DNA from: an uncultured Eubacteriales bacterium
GTDB taxonomy: Bacteria; Bacillota; Clostridia; Oscillospirales; Acutalibacteraceae
Assembly: GCA_905198155.1 (NCBI GenBank)
Contig: CAJKBQ010000001.1
Coordinates: 62,001 to 126,000, forward strand
DNA: 64,000 bases
Reading direction: 5' to 3'
The notes under the pieces were generated by a model, which was given only the letters and a program-made list of their open reading frames with translations, was not told where the DNA came from and did no database searches. Positions 33,512 through 41,561 of this stretch are shown one piece after another. Made by a program: the position numbers and the translations under genes. Each line of letters starts with the position of its first letter. Position 1 is the first letter of the stretch.

Positions 33512-34408
33512 TTGTTTGGCTATGTGCGTCCGTTCAAACCGGAGATTCGATATGGCGATATGGAAGCCTACAAAAGCGTGTACTGCGCGCTGTGCAAAGC
33601 GCTGGGGCGCGAATACGGATGGGCGGCACGCATGACGCTGAGCTACGACGGAACGTTGATTGCGCTGATCGGCGCAGCCTTCCGGCCGGAGCCGGCCGTG
33701 ATTTGCCGCGGACGCTGCACGTGCAATCCGCTGAAAAAATGCGTGTTTTACCGCGGCGGGGACGAAGTGTCGTACGCGGCGGCGGTCAATGTGCTGCTGG
33801 CGGCGGCCAAGTGCCGCGACGGAATTGCGGACGGGACGCTGGGCACGCGGATTCGCGCCCGCGCGATGCGGATGCTGCTGCGCCGCGCAGAACGGCGGGC
33901 GGCACAACGCGAACCGGGCGCGGCGGAATGCATTCGGATTCAAATGGCCGCGCAGCAAACGCTGGAACAGGCGCAATGCGCAGTACCGGATGCGGCTGCG
34001 GAACCGACTGCCACGATGACTGCGGCGTTTTTGGCGCACTTTGCGCCGGACGATGCGCAGCGCCAGGTGCTGCACACGCTGGGGTATCAGCTGGGGCGGT
34101 GGGTTTATCTGACGGATGCGTTTGATGATCTGGACGATGACCTCGCGGACGGTACATACAATCCGCTGGCGGAAAAATTCCGGCTGAAAACGCCGGTTGA
34201 CGGCGAAGTGCGCGGTAAGGTGCGGGATTACGTGCAGTCGGTGCTGTGCGCCGACGAGGCGGTCATTGGCGGTGCGTTGGAATTGCTGGAAGTGCATCGG
34301 CTGCGCCCGGTGTTGGAAAATCTGATTTACTATGGCCTGCCGGCGGTGCGGAAACGCTTGCCCCGCCGGGCATTCAAACAGGAGGACCTGCATGAACGAT
34401 CCATATAA
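33512..34408 (+). CDS. DUF5685 family protein
   Basis: A 298-residue soluble protein of the Clostridial DUF5685 family. The start is TTG at 33512 after AAGGAG (33495-33500), giving the family opening LFGYVRPFKPEIRYGDME. A cysteine cluster lies in the first third (VYCALCKALG, CRGRCTCNPLKKCVF), which suggests metal or iron-sulfur binding, followed by an all-alpha part with YLTDAFDDLDDDLADGTYNP, an acidic segment recalling prenyl-synthase-like Asp motifs. Function is unknown. Its 3' end overlaps the DnaJ-domain gene by 17 bases, a pairing I recall as common in Clostridia. Confidence 0.8.
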   Translation: MFGYVRPFKPEIRYGDMEAYKSVYCALCKALGREYGWAARMTLSYDGTLIALIGAAFRPEPAVICRGRCTCNPLKKCVFYRGGDEVSYAAAVNVLLAAAKCRDGIADGTLGTRIRARAMRMLLRRAERRAAQREPGAAECIRIQMAAQQTLEQAQCAVPDAAAEPTATMTAAFLAHFAPDDAQRQVLHTLGYQLGRWVYLTDAFDDLDDDLADGTYNPLAEKFRLKTPVDGEVRGKVRDYVQSVLCADEAVIGGALELLEVHRLRPVLENLIYYGLPAVRKRLPRRAFKQEDLHERSI

Positions 34409-35027
34409 AGTACTGGGGGTTTCGCCAAATGCGACCGACGAAGAGATTAAGTCGGCGTATCGGAATTTGGCCAAGAAATACCATCCGGACAATTATGCGG
34501 ACAGCCCTTTGAGCAGTTTGGCTTCCGAAAAGATGAAGGAAATCAATGAAGCGTACGACGAAATTACCAAAGCGCGCCGCAGTGGGCAAAAAGCCGGCTC
34601 GCAGTACGGCGGATCGTACGCCGGGACGGCGGCCGATTATTCGACCGGCGGCAGTACGGCGACGGCGTACCCCGATGTGCGGAATATGATGCAGAACGGC
34701 CGGTTTGCCGATGCGGAACAGATTTTGAACGGGGTGCCGACGACGTCGCGCGATTCGGAATGGTATTACCTGAAAGGGATGGTGCTGTACCGGCGCGGGT
34801 GGCTGGACGAGGCGTTCAACAACCTGCAAATTGCCGTGAGCCGGGAGCCGCACAACATTGAGTATCGGATGGCGATGAACCGGCTGCAAATGCAGCGCGG
34901 CGGCACGGTTGGCGGGTACAACATGAACCGCGGAAACGGGCTGTCCGGCTGCGATATATGCAGCGGGCTGCTGGCGGCGGATTGCTGCTGCGAATGTATG
35001 GGCGGCGATTTGATTCCGTGCTGCTGA
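34392..35027 (+). CDS. DnaJ-domain protein with Cys-rich tail
   Basis: A 211-residue protein. The ATG at 34392 follows GGAGG (34381-34385) inside the end of the DUF5685 gene. Residues 1-70 are a J domain with the Hsp70-activating tripeptide intact (KKYHPDNYAD). A Gly/Ser/Tyr-rich linker is followed by a TPR-like helical pair (about 100-165, FADAEQIL and YRRGWLDEAFNNLQIAV) and a cysteine-rich end (CDIC, CCCECMGG, PCC) that may bind metal or membrane. It is not the general DnaJ, which has a zinc-finger centre and is larger. A specialised cochaperone for its operon partners is an inference. Confidence 0.85.
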   Translation: MNDPYKVLGVSPNATDEEIKSAYRNLAKKYHPDNYADSPLSSLASEKMKEINEAYDEITKARRSGQKAGSQYGGSYAGTAADYSTGGSTATAYPDVRNMMQNGRFADAEQILNGVPTTSRDSEWYYLKGMVLYRRGWLDEAFNNLQIAVSREPHNIEYRMAMNRLQMQRGGTVGGYNMNRGNGLSGCDICSGLLAADCCCECMGGDLIPCC

Positions 35028-35058
35028 CGGACGCATCTGAATGAAAAGGGGAGAAAAT

Positions 35059-35628
35059 ATGAATACCCAAACCGGGAAAATCGCATTCGGCGGGGTATTG
35101 GTCGCGCTGGGCGTTGGCTGTATGCTGCTGACCAACGTGGTTCCGATTGCAACATATGCGCTGCCGGTGCTGGCGGGGCTGAGCATCATGCTGGCGGTGA
35201 TCGAGCTGGACAAGCGGTGGGCGATGATGATTTACGCCGCAACCGCAATGGTGGCGATGCTGCTGGTAACGGATGTGGAAGCAAAGCTGATTTATTTGAT
35301 GTTTTTTGGGTATTACCCGGTGCTGAAATCGATATTTGAAAGTTTGCACCGCCCGCATTTCTGCGCGGCACTCAAATTTGCCGTGTTTAACCTGACGGTG
35401 ATTGCGGCCTATTACGTCGCGATCGGGCTGTTCGATGTGCCGCTGTCGGAATTTACGCTGTTCGGCGTACAGCTGCCGCTGCTGTTCTTGTTGCTGGGAA
35501 ACATTGTGTTTTGGCTGATGGATATTGCGATGACGCGGCTTGCGACGGCGTATGTGATGATGTATCACGAGCGGGTGCGGAAGCTGTTTCACTTGCCGGA
35601 ACAGCCGCCCAAAACGAAAACGAAATAA
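35059..35628 (+). CDS. Conserved polytopic membrane protein of unknown function
   Basis: A 189-residue protein with five to six membrane helices (about 8-30, 35-52, 57-75, 80-97, 110-135, 140-165) and a basic C-terminal tail PPKTKTK. The ATG at 35059 follows GGGGAG (35048-35053); an earlier in-frame ATG at 35041 precedes that site. It resembles small S-component-like membrane proteins of Clostridia but I cannot assign a substrate. Third gene after DUF5685 and DnaJ, 31 bases downstream, and closed by a terminator, so the three likely form one operon. Confidence 0.75.
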   Translation: MNTQTGKIAFGGVLVALGVGCMLLTNVVPIATYALPVLAGLSIMLAVIELDKRWAMMIYAATAMVAMLLVTDVEAKLIYLMFFGYYPVLKSIFESLHRPHFCAALKFAVFNLTVIAAYYVAIGLFDVPLSEFTLFGVQLPLLFLLLGNIVFWLMDIAMTRLATAYVMMYHERVRKLFHLPEQPPKTKTK

Positions 35629-35635
35629 ATACAGC

Positions 35636-35669
35636 ACGCCGGGCATTGAAGAATGCCCGGTGTTTTTTG
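35636..35669 (+). terminator. Terminator of the DUF5685-DnaJ operon
   Basis: ACGCCGGGCATT (35636-35647) pairs with AATGCCCGGTGT (35652-35663) around GAAG, followed by a T-run to 35668. Confidence 0.9.
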
Positions 35670-35738
35670 TAATTTGCACACTTAGCCGAATCCTCCATAT
35701 CCGCAGCCGGATTCTGTATGGCGTTTGCGCCGCGCGTG

Positions 35739-35747
35739 TGGTATAAT
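35739..35747 (+). promoter_or_regulatory. Extended -10 promoter of the GH31 gene
   Basis: TGGTATAAT is an extended -10 (TATAAT at 35742-35747). No good -35 is seen, so an activator may be needed. Confidence 0.55.
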
Positions 35748-35777
35748 CGTATGGAATTTGATTGCGGAGGCTTTATG

Positions 35778-37286
35778 ATGAAATTTACAATTTTGGAAAA
35801 AGAGTATTGGTTCGGCGGCAGCATCAATCAGGGGCATCAAATGCCGTACGGCCGGACGTCAGACGATGTGATGGATTTGTTCGGCGGGCGGGAAAACGAT
35901 CAGTTTGCACCGATTATGGTTTCCACGGCCGGGCGGTATTACTGGAACGACAAGCCGTATCGGGCACGGATTTCCGGCGGAGAAATTGAAATCGAGGCGG
36001 ACGGCGGCGAATTGTGCGGCGGATTTGGCGATCTGCGCGGTGCGTACCGGGCGGCGATGACGGCGCATTTTCCGTTTACCGGTACGCTGCCGGATCGGGC
36101 GTTTTTTACGACGCCGCAGTACAACACCTGGATGGAACTGGGCGTGGATCAGACCACAGAACGGATTTTGGCATACGCGGAAGGGATCGTGGCGCATGGA
36201 CTGCGGCCGGGCGTGCTGATGATCGACGGCGGGTGGCAGGAGGACTACGGTGTGTATGAATACTTTAATCAGCGCAAAATTCCCGACCCGAAAGCGCTGA
36301 TCGACCGGCTGCACGCGCTGGGGTTCCGGGTAATGCTGTGGGTATCGCCGATTGTATCCTCGGCCGGATGGCGGTTCAAGGAGCTGCGCACGCAGAAATT
36401 CCTGTGTGCCGACCGTGCGGGTAATCCGGTGCTGCGGAAGTGGTGGAGCGGAACCAGCTGCGTGATGGATTTGACGAATCCGGCGTGCGCGGCGTGGTTC
36501 CACGAAAAACTGAAATACGCAATGGACACATACGGTGCGGACGGATTCAAATTCGATGCCGGAGATGCATATTTTTACGCGGACGACGATGCAATTTACC
36601 AACCGATGTCGGCGCGGGAACAAACCGCGGCATTCAACGCATTCGGTGCGGCGTACTCATTCAACGAATTCCGCGCGGCGTGGAAATTCGGCGGTCAGCC
36701 GATTGTGGCGCGGCTGCACGACAAATATCACAGTTGGGATCATTTTGGGCTGAATACGCTGATTCCGCACACCGTTGCGCAGGGATTGGCCGGGTATGCG
36801 TACTGCTGCCCGGATATGGTCGGCGGCGGGATGATTTCGGATGCGGATAAAGCGTTCGACCCGGAGCTGTTCGTCCGGTGGACGGAGGCCAATGCACTGA
36901 TGGCGATGATGCAGCTGTCGGCGGCGCCGTGGCGTGTATTGCCGGCGGAATATTATGGGATTGTGCGGAAGTATATCCGGCTGCATGAATCGTTTGGGGC
37001 GCAGATTTATGCGCTGGCGCAGCACGCCGCGCAAACCGGCGAGCCGATTGTGCGGCATATGAGCTACGAATTTCCCGGCGAGGGATTTGAAACGTGCGGC
37101 GACCAGTTTATGCTGGGGTCGGATGTGCTGTCGGCGCCGGTATTGGTGCGCGGCGCGCGCAGCCGGTCGGTTCGGCTGCCGATGGGGCAGTGGAGATCCG
37201 ACCGCGGCGAGGTGCTCGACGGCGGACGGACGATTGCGGTGGATGCGCCGCTGGATCGGCTGCCGTATTTTGTGCGGGTTCGGTAA
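35778..37286 (+). CDS. Glycoside hydrolase family 31 enzyme (MYORG-like branch)
   Basis: A 502-residue GH31 glycosidase without signal peptide. It begins at one of two adjacent ATGs (35775 or 35778); the second has the better spacing from GGAGG (35766-35770). A short N-terminal beta domain precedes the barrel. YNTWMELGVDQT, VLMIDGGWQEDYG and ADGFKFDAGDAYF (nucleophile Asp near residue 260) are seen; HSWDHFGLN near 320 may carry the acid/base. The GFKFDAG form fits the branch that includes the mammalian MYORG alpha-galactosidase rather than classic alpha-glucosidases, so an alpha-galactoside or related substrate is suggested. It stands alone with its own promoter and terminator. Confidence 0.88.
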   Translation: MKFTILEKEYWFGGSINQGHQMPYGRTSDDVMDLFGGRENDQFAPIMVSTAGRYYWNDKPYRARISGGEIEIEADGGELCGGFGDLRGAYRAAMTAHFPFTGTLPDRAFFTTPQYNTWMELGVDQTTERILAYAEGIVAHGLRPGVLMIDGGWQEDYGVYEYFNQRKIPDPKALIDRLHALGFRVMLWVSPIVSSAGWRFKELRTQKFLCADRAGNPVLRKWWSGTSCVMDLTNPACAAWFHEKLKYAMDTYGADGFKFDAGDAYFYADDDAIYQPMSAREQTAAFNAFGAAYSFNEFRAAWKFGGQPIVARLHDKYHSWDHFGLNTLIPHTVAQGLAGYAYCCPDMVGGGMISDADKAFDPELFVRWTEANALMAMMQLSAAPWRVLPAEYYGIVRKYIRLHESFGAQIYALAQHAAQTGEPIVRHMSYEFPGEGFETCGDQFMLGSDVLSAPVLVRGARSRSVRLPMGQWRSDRGEVLDGGRTIAVDAPLDRLPYFVRVR

Positions 37287-37302
37287 AACTTACAATGCAA
37301 AA

Positions 37303-37334
37303 CGCCCGCGGCCTGTGGAGACAGGGCGCGGGCG
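37303..37334. terminator. Bidirectional terminator
   Basis: CGCCCGCG (37303-37310) pairs with CGCGGGCG (37327-37334), and CCTGT with ACAGG inside, broken by one G-G mismatch. It separates the convergent GH31 and alpha/beta hydrolase genes. Confidence 0.8.
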
Positions 37335-37355
37335 TGTGAATTGTTAGCGAATGGA

Positions 37356-38138
37356 TTACGGCGTGCCGGAGGCAATCAGCGCCTCAATTTCCGGCGCAAA
37401 CACATCCGGATCTCCGCAATACGCGCAATGCGTATACCCATCCATGCGGCGCAGCGTGATTCGATTCGGGTCGTAGCGAAAATGCAGCAGCGTGCGGTAC
37501 AGCAGCCGCGTCTGCTCCGGACGGTTGACCATGTCCGATTCCGCGTACAGGATGCGAAGTTTCGGCAGACGGCCGGAATAGTCGTGATCGATCCAATACA
37601 GCGGCGCGGCTTCGTCGATGCGGATTAGGCGGCCGTCCTGCCCGCGCGCATTCAGTACGTTGAAATGCGTGGTCGGCTGGCCGGCATCGAACAAGTATCC
37701 GTCGATTTCCATGTGATCGATTCCGTATTTGCCCAAGTATGCCGGATTCGCAAACAGCATGAGGGACAGATATGCGCCTGCCGACGATCCGCCAACGTAG
37801 TACGCCGAAACCGGGTGCTCATCGACCGGATGACTGCGCAGCCAGGCAACGGCGCGCGCGGCATCCGTCACGAAATCCGGAAACTGCGGCGAATCGCTGC
37901 ACAGCTGTCCGTTGTGAAAGCGCATCAGCCGGTATTCGACGGAGGCCACCGCAATCCCGTGTGCGGCAAGCCGCTGCAAAGTGGATTGAACCCCGGCGGC
38001 ACGGTCGCCGCCGGTCAAGCCGCCGCCGTGAAAGTAGATGAACATGGGGCAGGGTGCGGTCGTTTCCGGCCAATAAAGGTCGATCCATCCATACGCGCCG
38101 TGTTCCGGCGCATAGGAAACCGTTTGGATTTTGCGCAT
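37356..38138 (-). CDS. Alpha/beta hydrolase (HSL-like esterase)
   Basis: A 260-residue cytosolic hydrolase. It shows the oxyanion motif YFHGGGL (about residue 37), the nucleophile elbow GGSSAGAY (about 116) and C-terminal acid and His candidates (YAESDMVN and GYTHCAY). This layout matches hormone-sensitive-lipase-like carboxylesterases. AGGAGG precedes the ATG. It starts 18 bases after the AraC gene and is surely cotranscribed with it. The pair is divergent from fucI-fucU, so removing an ester from a fucosylated or related sugar is a reasonable but unproven role. Confidence 0.88.
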   Translation of the reverse strand: MRKIQTVSYAPEHGAYGWIDLYWPETTAPCPMFIYFHGGGLTGGDRAAGVQSTLQRLAAHGIAVASVEYRLMRFHNGQLCSDSPQFPDFVTDAARAVAWLRSHPVDEHPVSAYYVGGSSAGAYLSLMLFANPAYLGKYGIDHMEIDGYLFDAGQPTTHFNVLNARGQDGRLIRIDEAAPLYWIDHDYSGRLPKLRILYAESDMVNRPEQTRLLYRTLLHFRYDPNRITLRRMDGYTHCAYCGDPDVFAPEIEALIASGTP

Positions 38139-38156
38139 TTTACATTCCTCCTGAAT

Positions 38157-39029
38157 TTACGGATCCTCCGCTGCCCGGCACGCCTGCAAATACTTGCCCG
38201 GCGAAGTCCCGCGGTATTTACGGAAAATCCGGATAAAATAGCTCAAATCGTTGAATCCGCAGCGGAACGCCGCGTCGGTGACGGTACAGCCGCCCGATTG
38301 GAGCAGCATACACGCCTGCTCCACCCGGTAGTCGTTGAGGTAGTCGATCGGCGTGCGGCGCGTCAGCTGCTGGAAAAAATGGCATAAATACTTCGACGAC
38401 ATCCCGGCTTCGTCCGCCAAATCGGTCAGCGTGAGATTTTCGGTGTAGTCCCGCTCGATGCGCGCCAAAACACGCTTGATTTGCTCAATTTTGCGGTTGA
38501 CGTGCGTCCGATCCGCCGCGGAGATCACGCATCCGCTGTCCAGCAGCAGTCCGAAGCATTCCAGCAGCAGCCCGCGCACCCGCAGCGGCGCACCGGCAGT
38601 TTTGCGCGGCGCGGCGGCAAACAGATCCGTCATCCGCGCCCAAATTTCCGGCTGCGCCGCCTGCACAATCGGCGGTACGCGCCCGGCGCCGTTCAGCAGC
38701 TGCTGCAATTCCGTTTGCCCGGCGAAATTGGCCTTGGTCAGCAGCGCCGGGTCGAATACCAGGCATTCGTATTCGCAGTCCGGCGACGGGATGCCGCCGT
38801 GCAGTGCGCCGCAGTAAATCATTGCGATGCTGCCTGCGGGCAGCGCCACCGGCTGCTCGTCCCACACCAGCGCAAACTGTCCGCGCAGCACGCGGATGAT
38901 CTCGAATTCCAGGTGCCAGTGGTATGCCATATGAAACCGTGGGTCGCGGGCGTCCACCGCGTACAATTCCACGGGAAACTGGGCGGTGCCGCGCGGAAGC
39001 GACTCGTTGTAACTCATCCGATGCTGCAC
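38157..39029 (-). CDS. AraC-family regulator, candidate controller of fucIU
   Basis: A 290-residue regulator with GTG start at 39029, nine bases after AAGGAG. Residues about 20-110 form a cupin sensing domain (HMAYHWHLEFEIIRVLRG, PAGSIAMIYCGALHG) and about 190-285 the paired helix-turn-helix (LTLTDLADEAGMSSKYLCHF and VTDAAFRCGFNDLSYFIRIF). It is divergent from fucI-fucU and shares with it an unusual inverted repeat that contains both -10 boxes, so fucose-responsive control is likely. It is cotranscribed with the downstream esterase. Confidence 0.92.
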   Translation of the reverse strand: MQHRMSYNESLPRGTAQFPVELYAVDARDPRFHMAYHWHLEFEIIRVLRGQFALVWDEQPVALPAGSIAMIYCGALHGGIPSPDCEYECLVFDPALLTKANFAGQTELQQLLNGAGRVPPIVQAAQPEIWARMTDLFAAAPRKTAGAPLRVRGLLLECFGLLLDSGCVISAADRTHVNRKIEQIKRVLARIERDYTENLTLTDLADEAGMSSKYLCHFFQQLTRRTPIDYLNDYRVEQACMLLQSGGCTVTDAAFRCGFNDLSYFIRIFRKYRGTSPGKYLQACRAAEDP

Positions 39030-39086
39030 AGAAAAACGCTCCTTCGGAAAAAATCAAAAATCGGAATATTGTCCTACTTTATTTCT

Positions 39087-39116
39087 ATTATAGCACAAGC
39101 TTTTCTGGTTTTTCAA
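39087..39116 (-). promoter_or_regulatory. Promoter of the AraC-esterase operon
   Basis: On the minus strand, TTGAAA (39116-39111), an 18-base spacer and TATAAT (39092-39087). Confidence 0.75.
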
Positions 39117-39119
39117 TAG

Positions 39120-39125
39120 TATAAT
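39120..39125 (+). promoter_or_regulatory. -10 box of fucI-fucU
   Basis: A perfect TATAAT at 39120-39125 without a clear -35, about 62 bases before the fucI ATG. A weak -35 fits an activator-dependent sugar operon. Confidence 0.5.
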
Positions 39126-39186
39126 AGAAATAACAAAGCTTTTTCGTATGAAAAAGGCAATAAAACATTCCACAGGAGGTTTTGAG

Positions 39187-40998
39187 ATGGCAAAGAACAG
39201 AATGATCGGCGATTACCCGGTGATTGGGATTCGCCCGACAATCGACGGACGGCGCGGCGTACTGCAGGTGCGTGAATCGCTGGAAGATCAGACGATGGGC
39301 ATGGCGAAAGCGGCGGCAAAGCTGTTTACGGAAAATTTGAAATATTCCAACGGCGAGCCGGTGAAAGTCGTGATCGCGGACACCACGATCGGCCGGGTGG
39401 CCGAAGCGGCGGCCTGCGCGGCGAAGTTCAAAAAGGAAGGCGTGGATATCACGCTGACCGTGACGCCGTGCTGGTGCTATGGCGCGGAAACGATGGATAT
39501 GGATCCGATGACGATCAAAGGCGTGTGGGGCTTTAACGGCACCGAACGCCCGGGCGCGGTGTATTTGGCGTCCGTGCTGGCAACGCACGCGCAGAAGGGC
39601 CTGCCGGCGTTTGGCATTTACGGTCACGACGTGCAGAACATCGACGAAGTGTCCGAAATTCCGGCGGATGTCCGCGAAAAGCTGCTGCGGTTCGGTCGGG
39701 CGGCGGTGGCGGCGGCCACGATGCGCGGCAAGTCGTACCTGCAAATCGGCGCGATCACGATGGGCATCGGCGGCTCGATCATCAGCCCTGAATTCATCGA
39801 AGAATATTTGGGAATGCGCGTGGAGTCTGTGGACGAGGTGGAAATCATCCGCCGCATGACCGAAGGCATTTACGACGAAAAAGAGTACGAAAAAGCGCTG
39901 GCGTGGACGAAAGCGCACTGCAAAGAAGGCTTCGACAAGAACCCCACCGAGCTGCAAAAAACACCGGAGCAGAAAGAAAAAGACTGGGAATTTGTCGTCA
40001 AGATGATGGTCATCATCAAAGACCTGATGAACGGCAACCCGAATCTGCCGAAGGGCTGCGAAGAGGAAATGGTCGGCCACAACGCGATTGCTGCCGGGTT
40101 CCAGGGGCAGCGCCAGTGGACGGACTTTTACCCGAACTGCGACTTCCCGGAAGCGATGCTGAACACGTCGTTTGACTGGGAAGGCGCGCGCGAACCGTAC
40201 ATCCTCGCGACGGAAAACGACACGCTCAACGGGCTGGGGATGCTGCTGATGAAGCTGCTGACCAATCGCGCGCAGATGTTTGCCGATGTGCGTACATACT
40301 GGAGTCCGGAAGCGGTCAAACGCGCGACCGGGTATGAGCTGGAAGGCGTTGCGAAAGAAAACGGCGGATTTATCCATCTGATTAACTCCGGCGCTTGCTG
40401 CCTGGATGCGAATGCCGAAGCGGTGGACGAAAACGGCAATCATGTGATGAAACCGTGGTACGACGTGACCAAGGCCGATCAGGAAGCGATTATGGCGCAC
40501 ACCACGTGGAACTACGCCGACCTGGGATACTTCCGCGGCGGCGGATTCTCTTCGCGGTTCGAAACGCGGGCACAGATGCCGGCGACGATGATCCGGCTGA
40601 ACCTGGTCAAAGGGCTGGGACCGGTGCTGCAAATCGCCGAAGGCTGGACCGTTGCGCTGCCGGAGCATGTGTCCGATGCGCTGTGGAAGCGGACGGACTA
40701 CACCTGGCCGTGCACCTGGTTTGCACCGCGCTGCGACGGCAAAGACGGCAGCCCGTTCAAAACGGCGTATGACGTGATGAACAACTGGGGCGCGAACCAC
40801 GGCGCGATTTCGTACGGCCACATCGGCGCGGATCTGATTACGCTTTGCTCCATCCTGCGGATTCCGGTGTGTATGCACAACGTGCCGGACAGCCAGATCT
40901 TCCGTCCGGCGGCGTGGAACGCGTTCGGCATGGACAAAGAAGGCCAGGATTACCGCGCGTGCGCGGCGTATGGCCCGATGTACAAAAACATCCGCTGA
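39187..40998 (+). CDS. fucI: L-fucose isomerase
   Basis: A 603-residue manganese-dependent isomerase turning L-fucose into L-fuculose (also acting on D-arabinose in known members). The ATG at 39187 follows AGGAGG (39174-39179); the first in-frame ATG at 39148 does not. FucI marks are IGIRPTIDGR, PCWCYGAETMDM, TENDTLNGLG and FADVRTYWSP. Glu343 and Asp367 keep the 24-residue spacing of the E. coli catalytic pair Glu337/Asp361, and His538 in GANHGA is the likely third metal ligand. fucU follows after 15 bases. No fuculose kinase or aldolase is in the window. Confidence 0.97.
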   Translation: MAKNRMIGDYPVIGIRPTIDGRRGVLQVRESLEDQTMGMAKAAAKLFTENLKYSNGEPVKVVIADTTIGRVAEAAACAAKFKKEGVDITLTVTPCWCYGAETMDMDPMTIKGVWGFNGTERPGAVYLASVLATHAQKGLPAFGIYGHDVQNIDEVSEIPADVREKLLRFGRAAVAAATMRGKSYLQIGAITMGIGGSIISPEFIEEYLGMRVESVDEVEIIRRMTEGIYDEKEYEKALAWTKAHCKEGFDKNPTELQKTPEQKEKDWEFVVKMMVIIKDLMNGNPNLPKGCEEEMVGHNAIAAGFQGQRQWTDFYPNCDFPEAMLNTSFDWEGAREPYILATENDTLNGLGMLLMKLLTNRAQMFADVRTYWSPEAVKRATGYELEGVAKENGGFIHLINSGACCLDANAEAVDENGNHVMKPWYDVTKADQEAIMAHTTWNYADLGYFRGGGFSSRFETRAQMPATMIRLNLVKGLGPVLQIAEGWTVALPEHVSDALWKRTDYTWPCTWFAPRCDGKDGSPFKTAYDVMNNWGANHGAISYGHIGADLITLCSILRIPVCMHNVPDSQIFRPAAWNAFGMDKEGQDYRACAAYGPMYKNIR

Positions 40999-41013
40999 TC
41001 GGAGGGATTCGGT

Positions 41014-41454
41014 ATGCTGAAAGGGATTCCGAAGATCCTGTCGCCGGAACTGCTGAAAGTGCTGTGCGAGATGGGTCACGGCGACCGGATTGTGCTGGGA
41101 GACGGCAATTTTCCGGCCGAGTCGATGGGGAAAAACGCGATTGTCATCCGCTGCGACGGTCACAATGTGCCGGAACTGCTGGATGCGATCTTGCAGGTAT
41201 TCCCGTTGGACGTGTATGTGGAGCATCCGGTCAGCCTGATGGAAGTGGTGCCGGGTGATCCGGTGGAAACGCCGATTTGGGACGTGTACAAGCAAATCAT
41301 TGCCAAACACGACCCGCGCGGCGGCGATACGGTGCAGAACATTGAACGATTCGCGTTTTACGATGCGGCGCGCACCGCGTATGCGATTGTCGCGACGGGC
41401 GAATCGGCGCTGTATGCCAACGTAATGCTGCAAAAAGGCGTTGTAGTCGATTAA
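41014..41454 (+). CDS. fucU: L-fucose mutarotase (RbsD/FucU family)
   Basis: A 146-residue FucU/RbsD-type mutarotase that converts fucose anomers to the form FucI uses. Marks: opening MLKGIPKILSPELLKVLCEMGHGDRI with the catalytic His, LGDGNFPAES, and the YAIVATGES loop near the end. It is cotranscribed with fucI and closed by a terminator. Confidence 0.96.
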   Translation: MLKGIPKILSPELLKVLCEMGHGDRIVLGDGNFPAESMGKNAIVIRCDGHNVPELLDAILQVFPLDVYVEHPVSLMEVVPGDPVETPIWDVYKQIIAKHDPRGGDTVQNIERFAFYDAARTAYAIVATGESALYANVMLQKGVVVD

Positions 41455-41463
41455 TATCATTGC

Positions 41464-41499
41464 AAACCGGCCTGATTTTTCGGGCCGGTTTGTTTTTTT
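41464..41499 (+). terminator. Terminator of fucI-fucU
   Basis: AAACCGGCC (41464-41472) pairs with GGCCGGTTT (41483-41491), followed by seven Ts. Confidence 0.92.
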
Positions 41500-41501
41500 G
41501 C

Positions 41502-41530
41502 TTGCAATCCGGCGGAATATCCGGTATAAT
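41502..41530 (+). promoter_or_regulatory. Promoter of the GT-C-like gene
   Basis: TTGCAA (41502-41507), a 17-base spacer and TATAAT (41525-41530). Confidence 0.8.
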
Positions 41531-41561
41531 AAAAATCAAACGGGGAGAGCGGGTGAAAATT

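Larger units (their letters stand above)
39081..39131. repeat. 12-base inverted repeat containing both divergent -10 boxes
   Basis: ATTTCTATTATA (39081-39092) and TATAATAGAAAT (39120-39131) are a perfect 12-base inverted repeat centred at 39106. The left arm holds the minus-strand TATAAT of the AraC gene, the right arm the plus-strand TATAAT of fucI. Confidence 0.75.
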
